DNA from: CAVVDY01 sp963819645
GTDB lineage: Bacteria; Acidobacteriota; Terriglobia; Terriglobales; Acidobacteriaceae
Direction: 5' to 3'
DNA length: 64,000 bases
NCBI GenBank assembly: GCA_963819645.1
Contig: CAWFWZ010000016.1
Span: forward strand, 309,521 to 373,520
Below the pieces are notes generated by a model. It had not been told where the DNA came from. It saw nothing but the letters and a program-made list of their open reading frames with translations, and searched no databases. Positions 8,867-18,232 of the stretch are shown piece after piece; the stretch's first letter is position 1, and every line of letters begins with the position of its first letter. Both the position numbers and the translations under genes were made by a program.

Positions 8867-9916
8867 GTGAATGGACAGATGACCGCGGCCGTCCTCTATG
8901 GCAAAGAGGACGTCAAAATCGAGAGGGTGCCAATCCCCACGCTGGAAGAGGGTGAAATCCTGATCAAGGTGCAAGTCGCCTTGACCTGCGGCACCGATCT
9001 CAAGGTCTACCAGCGTGGCTATCATGCGCGCATGATCGTCCCTCCTGCCCTGTTCGGACACGAGCTCGCCGGCGTTATCGAGGAAGTCGGCCCTGGCGTC
9101 AAGGGATTCAAGACGGGCCAGCGGGTGGTCGCGCTGAATTCCGCTCCCTGCGGCCAGTGCTTCTACTGCTCAAAGCATCAGGAAAATCTCTGCGAAGATC
9201 TGCTGTTCAACAACGGAGCGTACGCGGAGTACATTCGCATTCCGCGCCGCATTGTTGAGAGCAACGTGCTCGCCATGCCCAAGCACGTCAGCTATGAAGA
9301 AGCGGCGATGGTGGAGCCGCTGGCCTGTGTGCTGCGCGGGCTGCATGAAACCAAGATGGAGATCGGCGATACCGTGGCTGTCATCGGCGCGGGCCCCATC
9401 GGTCTGATGTTTGTTCAGGTGGCCAAGATTGCCGGCTGTAACGTAATCAGCGTGGTGAAACGAGACTCGCAGGTGGAAGCCGCGCTGCGCATCGGCGCAG
9501 ATGAAACTGTGCAGATCACGGAAGTCGATGATCCCGTTAAGGCGGTTCGGCGAATGACTCCGGATGGCCGTGGATGCGACGTGGTGGTCGAAGCTGTGGG
9601 CCGGCCGCAAGCGTGGGAATGGTCGATCGATATGGTGCGCAAGGGCGGCACCGTCAACTTCTTTGGCGGATGCGCCAGCGGTACCAAGGTCGCGCTCGAT
9701 ACCCAGCGCCTGCACTACAACGATCTGACGCTGAAAGCGACGTTCCATCACACGCCGGAAACGGTGCGCAAAGCTTTCAGCCTGATCTCCGAGCGCAAGA
9801 TCAAGGGAACGGATTACATTACGGGCGAGGCTCCGCTGTCGCGTCTGCAACAGGTGCTGCGGCACATGCTGAACCGCACCGACGACATCAAGACGGCGAT
9901 TATCCCGGGGCAGTGA
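8867..9916 (+). CDS. Zinc-dependent medium-chain dehydrogenase 2 in the hopanoid locus
   Basis: A paralogue-like MDR oxidoreductase of 349 residues. Catalytic ligands are C41 (LTCGTDLK), H65 and E66 (FGHELAG); structural-zinc cysteines are C95, C98, C101 and C109. The cofactor motif is VIGAGPIGLM. GTG 8867 has AAGGAT upstream; ATG 8879 is an alternative start four codons in. It lies 4 nt after the first dehydrogenase, so the two are almost certainly co-expressed and may form a heteromer or catalyse successive steps. A role in reducing ribosylhopane to bacteriohopanetetrol is inference only. Confidence 0.85.
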   Translation: MNGQMTAAVLYGKEDVKIERVPIPTLEEGEILIKVQVALTCGTDLKVYQRGYHARMIVPPALFGHELAGVIEEVGPGVKGFKTGQRVVALNSAPCGQCFYCSKHQENLCEDLLFNNGAYAEYIRIPRRIVESNVLAMPKHVSYEEAAMVEPLACVLRGLHETKMEIGDTVAVIGAGPIGLMFVQVAKIAGCNVISVVKRDSQVEAALRIGADETVQITEVDDPVKAVRRMTPDGRGCDVVVEAVGRPQAWEWSIDMVRKGGTVNFFGGCASGTKVALDTQRLHYNDLTLKATFHHTPETVRKAFSLISERKIKGTDYITGEAPLSRLQQVLRHMLNRTDDIKTAIIPGQ

Positions 9917-9923
9917 GGGTAGA

Positions 9924-9988
9924 GCTGGCCTTCAGGCCAGCGTCCAGATTCTTCTCGTTTGTCATCCCGAGCGTAGCGAGGGATCTGC
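9924..9988. repeat. Hairpin plus GTCATCCCGAGCG-type repeat
   Basis: A perfect hairpin GCTGGCCT-TC-AGGCCAGC (9924-9941) starts 8 nt after the dehydrogenase stop. It is followed by the dispersed repeat beginning GTCATCCCGAGCGTAGCGAG at 9961, whose relatives lie near 13281, 39542, 41183, 44466 and 44919. The hairpin could attenuate transcription between the dehydrogenases and hpnC. Confidence 0.7.
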
Positions 9989-10029
9989 ATTTGGCCGCTT
10001 GCCGGCAAGCACCCGCGCGAAACGACTGC

Positions 10030-10970
10030 ATGTCCGACCTAACGTACAATCCGGAAATTTCAACCGCCGCCGGCTGGCGTGCTCTTCCGCCGGAATATGC
10101 AATTCCTCGAGCGCGCACCGTCGCTCGAAGAAGCGCAGGAATACTGTGCCCGGCTGGCGCACTCGCATTACGAAAATTTCTCCGTCGTCACCTGGTTTCT
10201 GCCCAGGCATCTGCACCAGCACTTCTACAACGTCTACGCCTACTGCCGGATATCGGACGATCTCGGCGATGAGGTAGGCGACAAGCAGCAGTCGCTGCTT
10301 CTGCTGGATGAGTGGGAAGCCGAGCTGAAGCAGTGCTATTCCGGAGAGCCGCGGCATCCGGTATTCGTCGCACTGCGCGATACGGTGCGTGAGTTCGACA
10401 TTCCGCAACATGAGTTCTCCGATCTGCTGCATCGCCTTTCGGCAGGACCAGACGATCACGCGCTTCCCTACTTTCGAAGACGTGCTCGGGTATTGCCATT
10501 ACTCGGCCAATCCGGTTGGCCATCTGGTGCTGTATCTCTGTGGATATCGCGACGCCGAGCGCCAACAACTCTCCGATTACACCTGCACCGCGCTTCAGCT
10601 CGCGAACTTCTGGCAGGATGTCGCTGGCGATTACGAAAAGGGTCGCATTTACCTGCCGCTGGACAGCATGGCAAAGTTCGGCGTTAGCGAGAACGATATC
10701 GCCCATCGCGCAGGCGACTCCGCAGTTTCGTGCGCTGCTGAAGTTCGAAGTTGAGGCGTGCACGCGAGTGGTTCAAGCGCGGACTTCCGCTGGCGAAGAT
10801 GGTCGATCGTTCTCTCGCACTGGACCTCGAACTGTTCAGCCGCGGCGGACTGGCGATCCTCGACGCCATCGAGCGGCAAGACTACGACGTGCTCACGCGG
10901 CGGCCGGTAATCTCGAAGCCGCGCAAGCTGTGGCTGGTGGCGCGGGCGGCATCTGGGAAAACTGCTGTGA
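10030..10970 (+). CDS. hpnC: Squalene synthase HpnC (hydroxysqualene-forming step), frameshifted
   Basis: A squalene/phytoene synthase-fold protein of about 313 codons read across several frames (changes near 10106, 10440, 10720-10760 and 10945). The first aspartate motif is YAYCRISDDLGDE and the second is LANFWQDVAGDYEKGR. With HpnD and HpnE it makes squalene from farnesyl diphosphate via hydroxysqualene. ATG 10030 gives MSDLTYNPEISTAAGW. The end is set by HLGKLL followed by TGA (10968-10970), which overlaps the hpnD GTG by 4 nt. The breaks look like sequence errors because both neighbours in the pathway are present. Confidence 0.85.
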
Positions 10971-11854
10971 GCGACTCCCCGCTGCAGTTGCGGGCAGCGT
11001 ACAGCGTTTGTCGTCACATCGCACGCTCTGCCGCCAAGAACTTCTATTACGGCTTTCTGGTTCTGCCTGCGACACAAGCGCGACGCGATTTGTGCGGTCT
11101 ACGCCTTCATGCGCCGCGCCGACGATATCTCCGACGATCCCTCCGCTGCCGTTGGAACAGCGCCGCCAGAAGCTGGACGAGTGGATCAATGGCTTGCGCT
11201 CGCGTCGTGGAAGGCAGCAAGACCGACGACCCGGTGCTGCTGGCGCTTGCCGACTCGCAGAAGCGATTCAACATCCCGCTGGAGCTGCTGGAGAAGCTGG
11301 TACACGGTACAGCGATGGACGTGGCGCCCGGCAGCTGCCAGAGCTGCAGTACGAGACCTTCGATCAGCTCTACGATTACTGCTACCACGTGGCGTCCGTC
11401 GTTGGTTTGGTCTGCATTCGAATCTTCGGCTATCGCGATCCGCGAGCGGAGAAGCTGGCCGAGCGTACGGGAGTCGCCTTCCAGCTCACCAACATTCTTC
11501 GCGATGTGAAGGAAGACTGGTCAGATGGGACGGCGTCTACCTTCCGCGGGACGACCTCCGACCGTTGGGATCGACGTGCACGCGCTGACGAACGGAACTG
11601 CGGCGATTGCGATGCGGCCAGTGCTGGTCCTCGAAGCCGAGCGCGCGCGCGAGTACTATCGCTCGGCCGACGAACTTCTGCCGCTGATCGATGAAGACAG
11701 CCAGCCGGCGCTGTGGACGCTGGTTGAAATCTATCGCCGCCTGCTGGAGCGCATCGCGCAACGCGACTACGACGTCTTCTCTGAGCGCGTGCGGCTCAGC
11801 ACGGCCGAGAAGGTCAGCGTACTGGCGAAAGGATTTATTCGCCGTCTCACATGA
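10967..11854 (+). CDS. hpnD: Presqualene diphosphate synthase HpnD, frameshifted
   Basis: A squalene/phytoene synthase-fold enzyme condensing two farnesyl diphosphates. It is read from GTG 10967, overlapping the hpnC stop, to the stop at 11854. Visible motifs are RHIARSAAKNFYYGF, MRRADDISDDP (first Asp motif) and FQLTNILRDVKEDW (second Asp motif). At least six frame changes occur, near 11068, 11145, 11205, 11335, 11535 and 11570. At 11068, deleting one T restores VLPRHKRDA. Corrected length, about 296 codons, is normal. The ATGA-type overlap with hpnE supports one operon. Confidence 0.87.
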
Positions 11855-13263
11855 GTTCCACGCCCAATCACAAGCGGCCGACGGTTGCGATCATTGGAGG
11901 CGGCCTCGCCGGAATCTCGGCCGGAAGCGCGCTGGCCGACGCCGGATACCAGGTCGAGTTGTTCGAGCGGCGGCCTTATCTCGGCGGACGCGCGTCGTCG
12001 TACGAGCATCCCGGAACCGGCGAGGTGGTCGACAACTGCCAGCACGTGCTGCTCGGCTGCTGCACCAATCTCATCGACTTTTACCGCCGCCTCGGCGTCG
12101 AAGATCAGATTCGCTGGTATGACGAGATTACGTTCATGCTGCCCGGCGGCCGGTCGTCCGTCCTGAAGCCCAGCTTCTTGCCTGCGCCCATGCATACAGG
12201 GCCGGCGTTCCTTGCTCTCGTCGGTGCTGGATTTGAGTGACAAGCTGGCGATTTCGCGCGCGCTGCTGGCGCTGATGCCTGCGCTTCCGCCCGATGATGG
12301 TCAGGATTTTCTGACCTGGCTGCGGCATCACGGGCAGACGCGGCAGTCGATCGACCGCTTCTGGGCGCCGGTGCTGATCAGCGCGTTGAATGAAGACCTC
12401 GACCATGTCTCGGTGCACTATGCCGCGCTGGTGTTTCGCGATTCGTTCCTGAAGTCGGCCGAGGCGGGACGCATGGGCCTGCCTGCGGTTCCGCTTTCGC
12501 AACTCTATGGCGAAGCCGGCTCCTACATTGAGGGACATGGCGGGAAGGTCCACCTACGCGCTGCGGTCGAGTCGATCTCGACAAGCGGCGACGGTGTAAC
12601 GATTCGCGTTGGCGGCGAAGACATTCGCGCCGACTACGCGGTGCTGGCGACTCCGTTCAATGTGCTCGAGAAGCTGCTGCCCGATACGCCTGAGCTGGAA
12701 CCGCTGCGCGAGCAAACGCACTTCTTCGGCACCGCGCCCATCACCGGAATTCATCTGTGGTTCGATCGCGAAGTAACGCCGCTGGAGCACGCGGTCTTGC
12801 TGGAGCGCACGATTCAGTGGATGTTCCAGAAGTCGAAGATTCTGGCCGACGCGCCGTGATTCGGCGCAGAACGGCAGCTACATCGAGCTGGTGGTCAGCG
12901 CGTCGAAGTCGCTGGTGGACAAGCCGCGCGGCGAGATCATCGAGCTTGGCCCTGCGCGAGCTGGCAGAGTTCTTCCCTGCCGTGCGCGAGGCCAAGCTGA
13001 CCAAGGCAACCGTCATCAAGGAAATACACGCAACGTTTTCTCCTGTGCCGGGCAGCGATGCTTATCGTCCGTCGCATACCAGTCCGTGGCCGCGACTGTT
13101 CCTGGCAGGCGATTGGACCGCGACCGGCTGGCCATCGACCATGGAAGGCGCAGTGCGCAGCGGCTATGGCGCCGCGGAAGCGCTGGCAGCTGCGACCGGC
13201 AAGCCGCAGCAGTTTCTCGTGCCGGATCTTCCCGCACAGGGATTGATGCGGCTGTTTGGGTGA
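11851..13263 (+). CDS. hpnE: Hydroxysqualene dehydroxylase HpnE, frameshifted
   Basis: An FAD-dependent amine-oxidase/phytoene-desaturase-fold enzyme that reduces hydroxysqualene to squalene. The dinucleotide-binding motif VAIIGGGLAGISAGSALAD is followed by ELFERRPYLGGRASS. The C-terminal FAD motif is LFLAGDWTATGWPSTMEGAV. Frame changes near 12205, 12855 and 12950 interrupt about 470 codons. The start overlaps the hpnD stop by 4 nt (11851-11854). It is the last gene of the hopanoid locus; repeats follow. Confidence 0.9.
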
Positions 13264-13280
13264 TGCTCCATTTTTGATTT

Positions 13281-13453
13281 GTCATCACGAGCGTAGCGAG
13301 GGATCTGCTCTTTGTGGCATCTCCTCAACGTTTGTCCCGAGCTTAGCCGACGGAGCTGCAATTCGTACGGGCTGCGAACAACTTTTTTCCAGGAAGCCAT
13401 TCCAGCAGTCGAACGAGAGCAGATCCCTCGCGCCAAGGGCGCTCGTGATGACA
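13281..13453. repeat. Inverted pair of GTCATCACGAGCG-type repeats
   Basis: One copy runs 13281-13308, and a reverse-complement copy ending in GCTCGTGATGAC runs 13419-13453. The arms could pair into a long stem between hpnE and the convergent radical SAM gene, and may act as a bidirectional terminator. Confidence 0.7.
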
Positions 13454-13487
13454 AAAATAATTGTTACCGTGGTGAGCGGCTGAGCCA

Positions 13488-14530
13488 CTACGTCCCAAAC
13501 AGCGCCATCTGCTCTTCCTGCGGCTTGTTCTGCGCTGATACCGCAGTGCGATCGGTTATCTCGCGCGTGATCCCATGCTTCTTGCGCAGGCTTGCCATCA
13601 GCTCGGAGATGCGCTTGGCGTAGATCTTGCTGACGAAGCGCTTGTCGGCATAACGCTTGCGATACTCTTCGACAAGCTGCGGAAACTCCTTCTCCAGAAA
13701 CGGCAGGAAGATGCTGGCCGAGCACGGCTTCAGGAACAGCGGATTGGCGTAGATGTACTCGCCCGCCGGCTTCTTTCGTCGCTTTCACCAGCGCGTCCAG
13801 CGCGGCGGGCGAGTCGGTGATGCCCGGCATCACCGGCGCGCAGATCACGCCCGCCTTGACGCCCGCGAGGTTCAGCTCTTGACCGCCGTTCAGCCGCAGG
13901 TCGGGACGCGGCGCGCGCGGCTCCAGAATGCGCGCCAGCTTGGTGTCGAGCGTCGTGATGGTGAGGTTGACGAACAATCGATTGTGCTCGGCGATCCGCC
14001 GCAGCACGTCGATGTCGCGCAGTCACCAGGTCCGACTTGGTGACGATGCCGAGCTCGAGCCCGCTGTGCAGCGCCAGCTCTTCCAGAATGCCGCGCGTCA
14101 CCTCGAAACGCTTCTCTGCCGGCTGATAAGGGTCGGTTGCCGTGCCGATGGCGATCTCTTCTCCGCGCTTCACCTTCTTCAGGTCCTGCCGCAGCAGCCA
14201 CGCCGCCTGCTGCTTGACGTAGATCTTGCGCTCGAAGTCGACGCCGTCGCGCATCTCCATGAACTCGTGGGTGTAGCGCGCATAGCAGTACTTGCAGGCG
14301 AACTCGCAGCCGCGATAAGGATTGATGGTCCAGGTAAACGGCATGCGCCGATTGGAGACGCAGCGGTTCAGCAGCCCGCGCGAGGGCAGCGAGAAGTATT
14401 CGACAAAGTGGCCCTGCCGCAGCGACGCCCCCATGGCCGCAAGCTTGGCGATGCCGACCAGCTCAGGCTTGTTCCGGGCGGCGTTTTCAAGCGATTCGAT
14501 CTCGATGAGCGGGTACACGGGGTAGCTCAC
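13488..14530 (-). CDS. Radical SAM protein of the PA0069/Rv2578c family, frameshifted
   Basis: The 4Fe-4S radical SAM signature CxxxCxxC is visible in YRGCEFACKYCYAR, followed by HEFMEMRDGVDFERKIYVK and GTATDPYQPAEKRFEVTRG, typical of this spore-photoproduct-lyase-like family of unknown reaction. GTG 14530 is chosen because everything upstream in frame is non-conserved. Two or more frame changes, near 14027 and 13770, are needed to reach the C-terminus KPQEEQMALFGT and the stop at 13488. Corrected length is about 347 codons. It is convergent with hpnE. Confidence 0.82.
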
Positions 14531-14751
14531 AGTATTCGCCTTTTGTTCGCCTACAATATCGCGTGCGGGTGCCTTTGTCAAACCGACTTTGCAAACGCAC
14601 ACAGCTCCCCCATGATGGGGGCAGGAGATGCTCCTGAGCACTCGAATGGCGCGCGGAAGGCGTTTCAGCAAGCAGCACGGTGCGAGTACACTTTCTCCGA
14701 GAAGGCCAGGAACCTGTAATCGGTTAGATCACAAACTGGAGCGTTTAGAGG

Positions 14752-16167
14752 ATGTTCGAACGATACACAGAAAAGGCGCGGCGGGTGATTTTCTTTGCGC
14801 GCTACGAAGCCAGTCAGTTCGGCTCCCCGTACATCGAAACGGAGCACATGTTGCTCGGCCTGCTGCGCGAAGACAAGGCGCTCACCAATCGAATCCTCCG
14901 CTCACCCGCTTCGGTAGAGGCGATCCGTAAGCAAATCGAAGGGCATACCACGATTCATGAAAAAGTGTCGACTTCCGTCGACTTGCCCTTGAGCAACGAG
15001 GGCAAACGCGTACTGGCCTATGCCGCGGAAGAAGCCGAGCGTTTGTCGCACAAGCACATTGGGACGGAGCACCTCTTGCTGGGCATGTTGCGCGAAGAAA
15101 GGTGCTTCGCAGCCGAGATACTGAACGAGCGTGGCATTCGTCTCTCTGCAATGCGGGAAGAACTTGCCCATGCCCAAGGGCCGACGGCGTCTTACGCTTC
15201 CGAACGTGCATCCACGATGCTGGAACAGTTCTCCTCCGATCTGACGCGGGCTGCCGTGGACACTGAACTCGATCCACTGGTTGGCCGCGCTGACGAATTA
15301 CAAGCTGTGCTTCACGCCCTCGGAAGTCGAAACAGGAATAGCGTTGTTTTGATCGGCGAAGCCGGGGTGGGTAAAACGGCTATTGTCGAAGGACTGGCGC
15401 TGTGGATTGCGGCTGGTAATGCTCCTCCCTTCGTGGCTGACAAATGCATTTTTGCACTCGATCTCGGCCGGATGGCCGCCGGCGCTAACCCAGCCCAGTT
15501 CGCCACGCGCATCAACGCATTGATTAAGGAACTTACTGAGTCGCATAATCCGATTCTGTTCGTCCGCGAACTGACAACGTTGGTCGGCTTAGGTATGGCA
15601 GGAGCGCTCGACGCGGTAAACATTCTGCGACCGGCTTTGTCGCGAGGCGAGATCCAGTGCATTACGGAAGCTACCGCAGCCGACTATGAAGCCACGCTCC
15701 AGAAAATTCCCTGGTTTGCGAGCTGTTCACGAACGGTAAGGGTGTCGCCTCTCAGTGAAGAGCAAATCCTGAAAGTGTTGCAAGAGCAGAAAGCGCGGTT
15801 TGAGAACTATCATTCGGTTTCATACACCGACGAAGCCCTGCAATGTGCGGCTCGATATGCACGCGGCTACCCAGCAAGGGCTGTTGATGTCGTGGACGCA
15901 GCCGGGACAATCGTGAAGCTGCGGCAGGCGCATCCTCCGGAAGAGATTCACGAAGTTCAGAAGCGGATCCGGTTCATTCTCCACCGCATGGAGAGCGCAA
16001 TTGCGAACCATGAATTTGAGAAGGCACGTTTCTATTCCGACGAGGAGCGGAAGGAGCGTGCGAATTTAGAGGCATTGCGCGAGAAGTATCGCCTCGACGA
16101 GCCATCCACCAGTACCGTGGTGCGCCTGACCGACATGGAAGCTGCGATCTCGCGTGCCGCAGCTTAA
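14752..16167 (+). CDS. Single-AAA ClpC-like protein with degenerate Walker B
   Basis: A 471-residue relative of ClpC. Residues 1-145 are a double Clp N-domain (MFERYTEKARRVIFFARYEA, IGTEHLLLGMLREE). Residues 170-385 are one AAA+ module with Walker A GEAGVGKT (202-209). Residues 400-450 resemble the UVR/coiled middle region. The second AAA+ ring of ClpC is absent. Walker B, normally FIDE, reads FVRE (270-273), and the arginine-finger region reads WFASCSRT. ATP hydrolysis may therefore be lost and the protein may act as an adaptor or regulator of a full ClpC. ATG 14752 begins the conserved N-terminus. Confidence 0.85.
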   Translation: MFERYTEKARRVIFFARYEASQFGSPYIETEHMLLGLLREDKALTNRILRSPASVEAIRKQIEGHTTIHEKVSTSVDLPLSNEGKRVLAYAAEEAERLSHKHIGTEHLLLGMLREERCFAAEILNERGIRLSAMREELAHAQGPTASYASERASTMLEQFSSDLTRAAVDTELDPLVGRADELQAVLHALGSRNRNSVVLIGEAGVGKTAIVEGLALWIAAGNAPPFVADKCIFALDLGRMAAGANPAQFATRINALIKELTESHNPILFVRELTTLVGLGMAGALDAVNILRPALSRGEIQCITEATAADYEATLQKIPWFASCSRTVRVSPLSEEQILKVLQEQKARFENYHSVSYTDEALQCAARYARGYPARAVDVVDAAGTIVKLRQAHPPEEIHEVQKRIRFILHRMESAIANHEFEKARFYSDEERKERANLEALREKYRLDEPSTSTVVRLTDMEAAISRAAA

Positions 16168-16432
16168 GCTTGATCAAATTGGCCCGCGGTGCGAGGGCGA
16201 ATTGAAGCGACTCGCCGCCCGGCTACTTGGCACTATCCACTTCGATAGCTCTAACGCTCGTCCTATCCAATATGTGCGGGGTCTGACGCTTCTGTCATGG
16301 CAGGGGTCCCTCGACACAAGTATCTCTTCCGCAATTGGTTACATCGCCAAATGATCCGCGCGTGATGTAGCGCAATATCGAAATACCAGCTTGGCCTCTG
16401 TCGTGCAATTTATTCCGGCACGGAGGACAATC

Positions 16433-16648
16433 ATGAAACTACTGAGGTCGATCGCATTCTTGTTAACCTTGTCAGCCTTGCTCTCTGGACAGCTGTTATT
16501 CGCACAGCAGGAAGTTGCTCCCGACCACTTCGACGGATCGGATGCGCAGGTCCAAAAAGCAGCTCCGGTGCATCACCAGAAGCACGCTCATTCAACCATG
16601 GCGAAGAAGGGATCGGCGAAGCATCATCACGCGCACGCGTCGGCTTAG
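16433..16648 (+). CDS. Small exported histidine-rich protein
   Basis: A 71-residue product with a clear signal peptide (MKLLRSIAFLLTLSALLSG, cleavage near LLFAQQ). The short mature part is rich in histidine, with HHQKHAHS and a C-terminal KHHHAHASA. A strong Shine-Dalgarno (CGGAGGACA) precedes ATG 16433. No family is recognised. The His-rich tail suggests metal binding in the periplasm, but this is inference. The G+C and codon use look native. Confidence 0.65.
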   Translation: MKLLRSIAFLLTLSALLSGQLLFAQQEVAPDHFDGSDAQVQKAAPVHHQKHAHSTMAKKGSAKHHHAHASA

Positions 16649-16756
16649 TTCCTTCGCAGGTTCCCACTCAAGCCAAAAGAAGGCTTGCATGGGCACCCGA
16701 TTTCAGGGGGAGGAGACTGGGGTGCGGCCGGTCATGAATCAGCTCACACCCTTTTC

Positions 16757-18232
16757 TCAGTTCTCGCCAGGCCCTGCGGCTTCGCCCATCAAACTCGCGG
16801 GCGGTGGCGGGATGGTGATATCGATATCTTTCACCTGGCCCAGCTTTGATCAGCGGTGTGCCGAACTCTTCGGCATTGCCGACCACCAGCACGGCCAGAT
16901 TCTCTTTGTGCAGATACTTTTTCGCCACGCGGCTCACGTCCTCGGCGGTGACCTTCTCTACCTGCGAGCGGTACTGCTCGAGGAAGTCGAGCGGGTAGTG
17001 GTAGAACTCGTAGAGCATCTTCTCGCGCAGCACTTTTTCCGGAGTATCGAAGCGGAAGATGAATGAGTTAAGGATCTGATCCTTGGCGCGTTTCAGCTCC
17101 GCCGGAGTCGAGGCGTTGCTGCGCATATCGTCAATTTCTTTGTACAGCGCCTCGATCCCCTCCACCGTGCTCGCACTCTTGGTCTCCATTTCGACGTCGG
17201 TCAGGCCGGGATGTCCAAAGCTGGCACCGACACCGCCTCCCACGTTGTAGGCCAGACCTTGAGCGGCGCGAACGTTGTTGAACAGCCGCGAGGAGAATCC
17301 ACCGCCGAAGATTTCGTTCATCACCGAGACGGCGAAGTAGTCGGGATTGTCGCGCTTGATGCCCAGGCCGATCAGGTTGATGCTGCTCTGGTTCACGTCC
17401 GACTTCTTCACCAGGTAGTAGCCGGGCTTGGGATCGGTGAACTTGATCTCAGGTGGTTTCGCCGCAGGGCCTTTCGGCCAGGACTCGAAGGCCTGGCGCA
17501 GCTTGGCTTCCATCTGCTTGGGATCGAAGTCGCCGGTGATGCCGAAGATGATGTTGTTGGGCTGGATGTACTGCTTGTGCCAATTCAGCAGATCGTCACG
17601 GGTGATCGCGGCGACCGTGGCGTATTCGGCCACACGTGCGTAAGGATTGTCTTTGCCGTAGCCCAGGATGGCGGTCTCGCGGCTGACGATCGAGTCGACG
17701 CTGTCATTGCGACGCGAGATCGCGGCGTACATCTGCTGCTTGGTGAGCTCGATCTTGTCAGGCCGAAACTCGGGGTTGTGCAGCAGGTCGAGATACAGCT
17801 CGAACACCGCGTCGAAGTCGCCCTTCAGACAGTCGAGGGCGATGGACGTCGAATCGGAGCCCCCGGAGGTTTCAATCTTGGCGGCACGCGCTTCGAGGAA
17901 GTCGTCCATCTGGTCGCCGGTTTTGGTCCTGGTGCCGCCAGTGCGCCACACGTCGCCATAAACAGAAACCAGGCCCGCCTTGTTGGCAGGCGCGTAGATG
18001 GAGCCGCCGCGAATCTCGGCGTCGCCGAGATCAGCGGCAGCTCATGATCGGGCTGCAGGAAGATCACCATGCCATTGGCCAACTGCACGCGAATCGGCTC
18101 CGGCGGAGTGAATGCCGGAAGCGGCGGCGCTTGAATCTGGTTCCACTCTTTTACCTGCGCGACGCCGAGCGAGACCGCCAGCAGTGCGAAGCAGCACAAC
18201 CACAGCACGCGATGAATTCTGCGGGTCAGCAT
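16757..18232 (-). CDS. M16-family peptidase homologue lacking the zinc motif, frameshifted
   Basis: An insulinase/pitrilysin-fold protein of about 490 codons with a signal peptide (MLTRRIHRVLWLCCFALLAV). The position of the family HxxEH zinc site is replaced by RTGGTRTKTGDQMDDFLEAR, so it is probably the non-catalytic partner of the upstream M16 protein. The C-terminal half has RAAQGLAYNVGGGVGASFG and NLAVLVVGNAEEFG. Frame changes occur near 18030, 17960 and 16835; the last restores a VKDIDITIPPPP tail. ATG 18232 overlaps the upstream stop (TAATG). Confidence 0.83.

Noticed and set aside
7032..9916. hpnH or hpnP among the genes after hpnA
   Set aside because: No CxxxCxxC radical SAM motif occurs in these proteins; the only one near is in the unrelated protein at 13488-14530.
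16154..16354. 66-codon plus-strand frame after the ClpC-like gene
   Set aside because: Overlaps the ClpC-like 3' end out of frame and has no signal, motif or ribosome site.
17211..18047. 278-codon plus-strand frame opposite the M16 genes
   Set aside because: Mirror of coding sequence with M16 motifs on the other strand.
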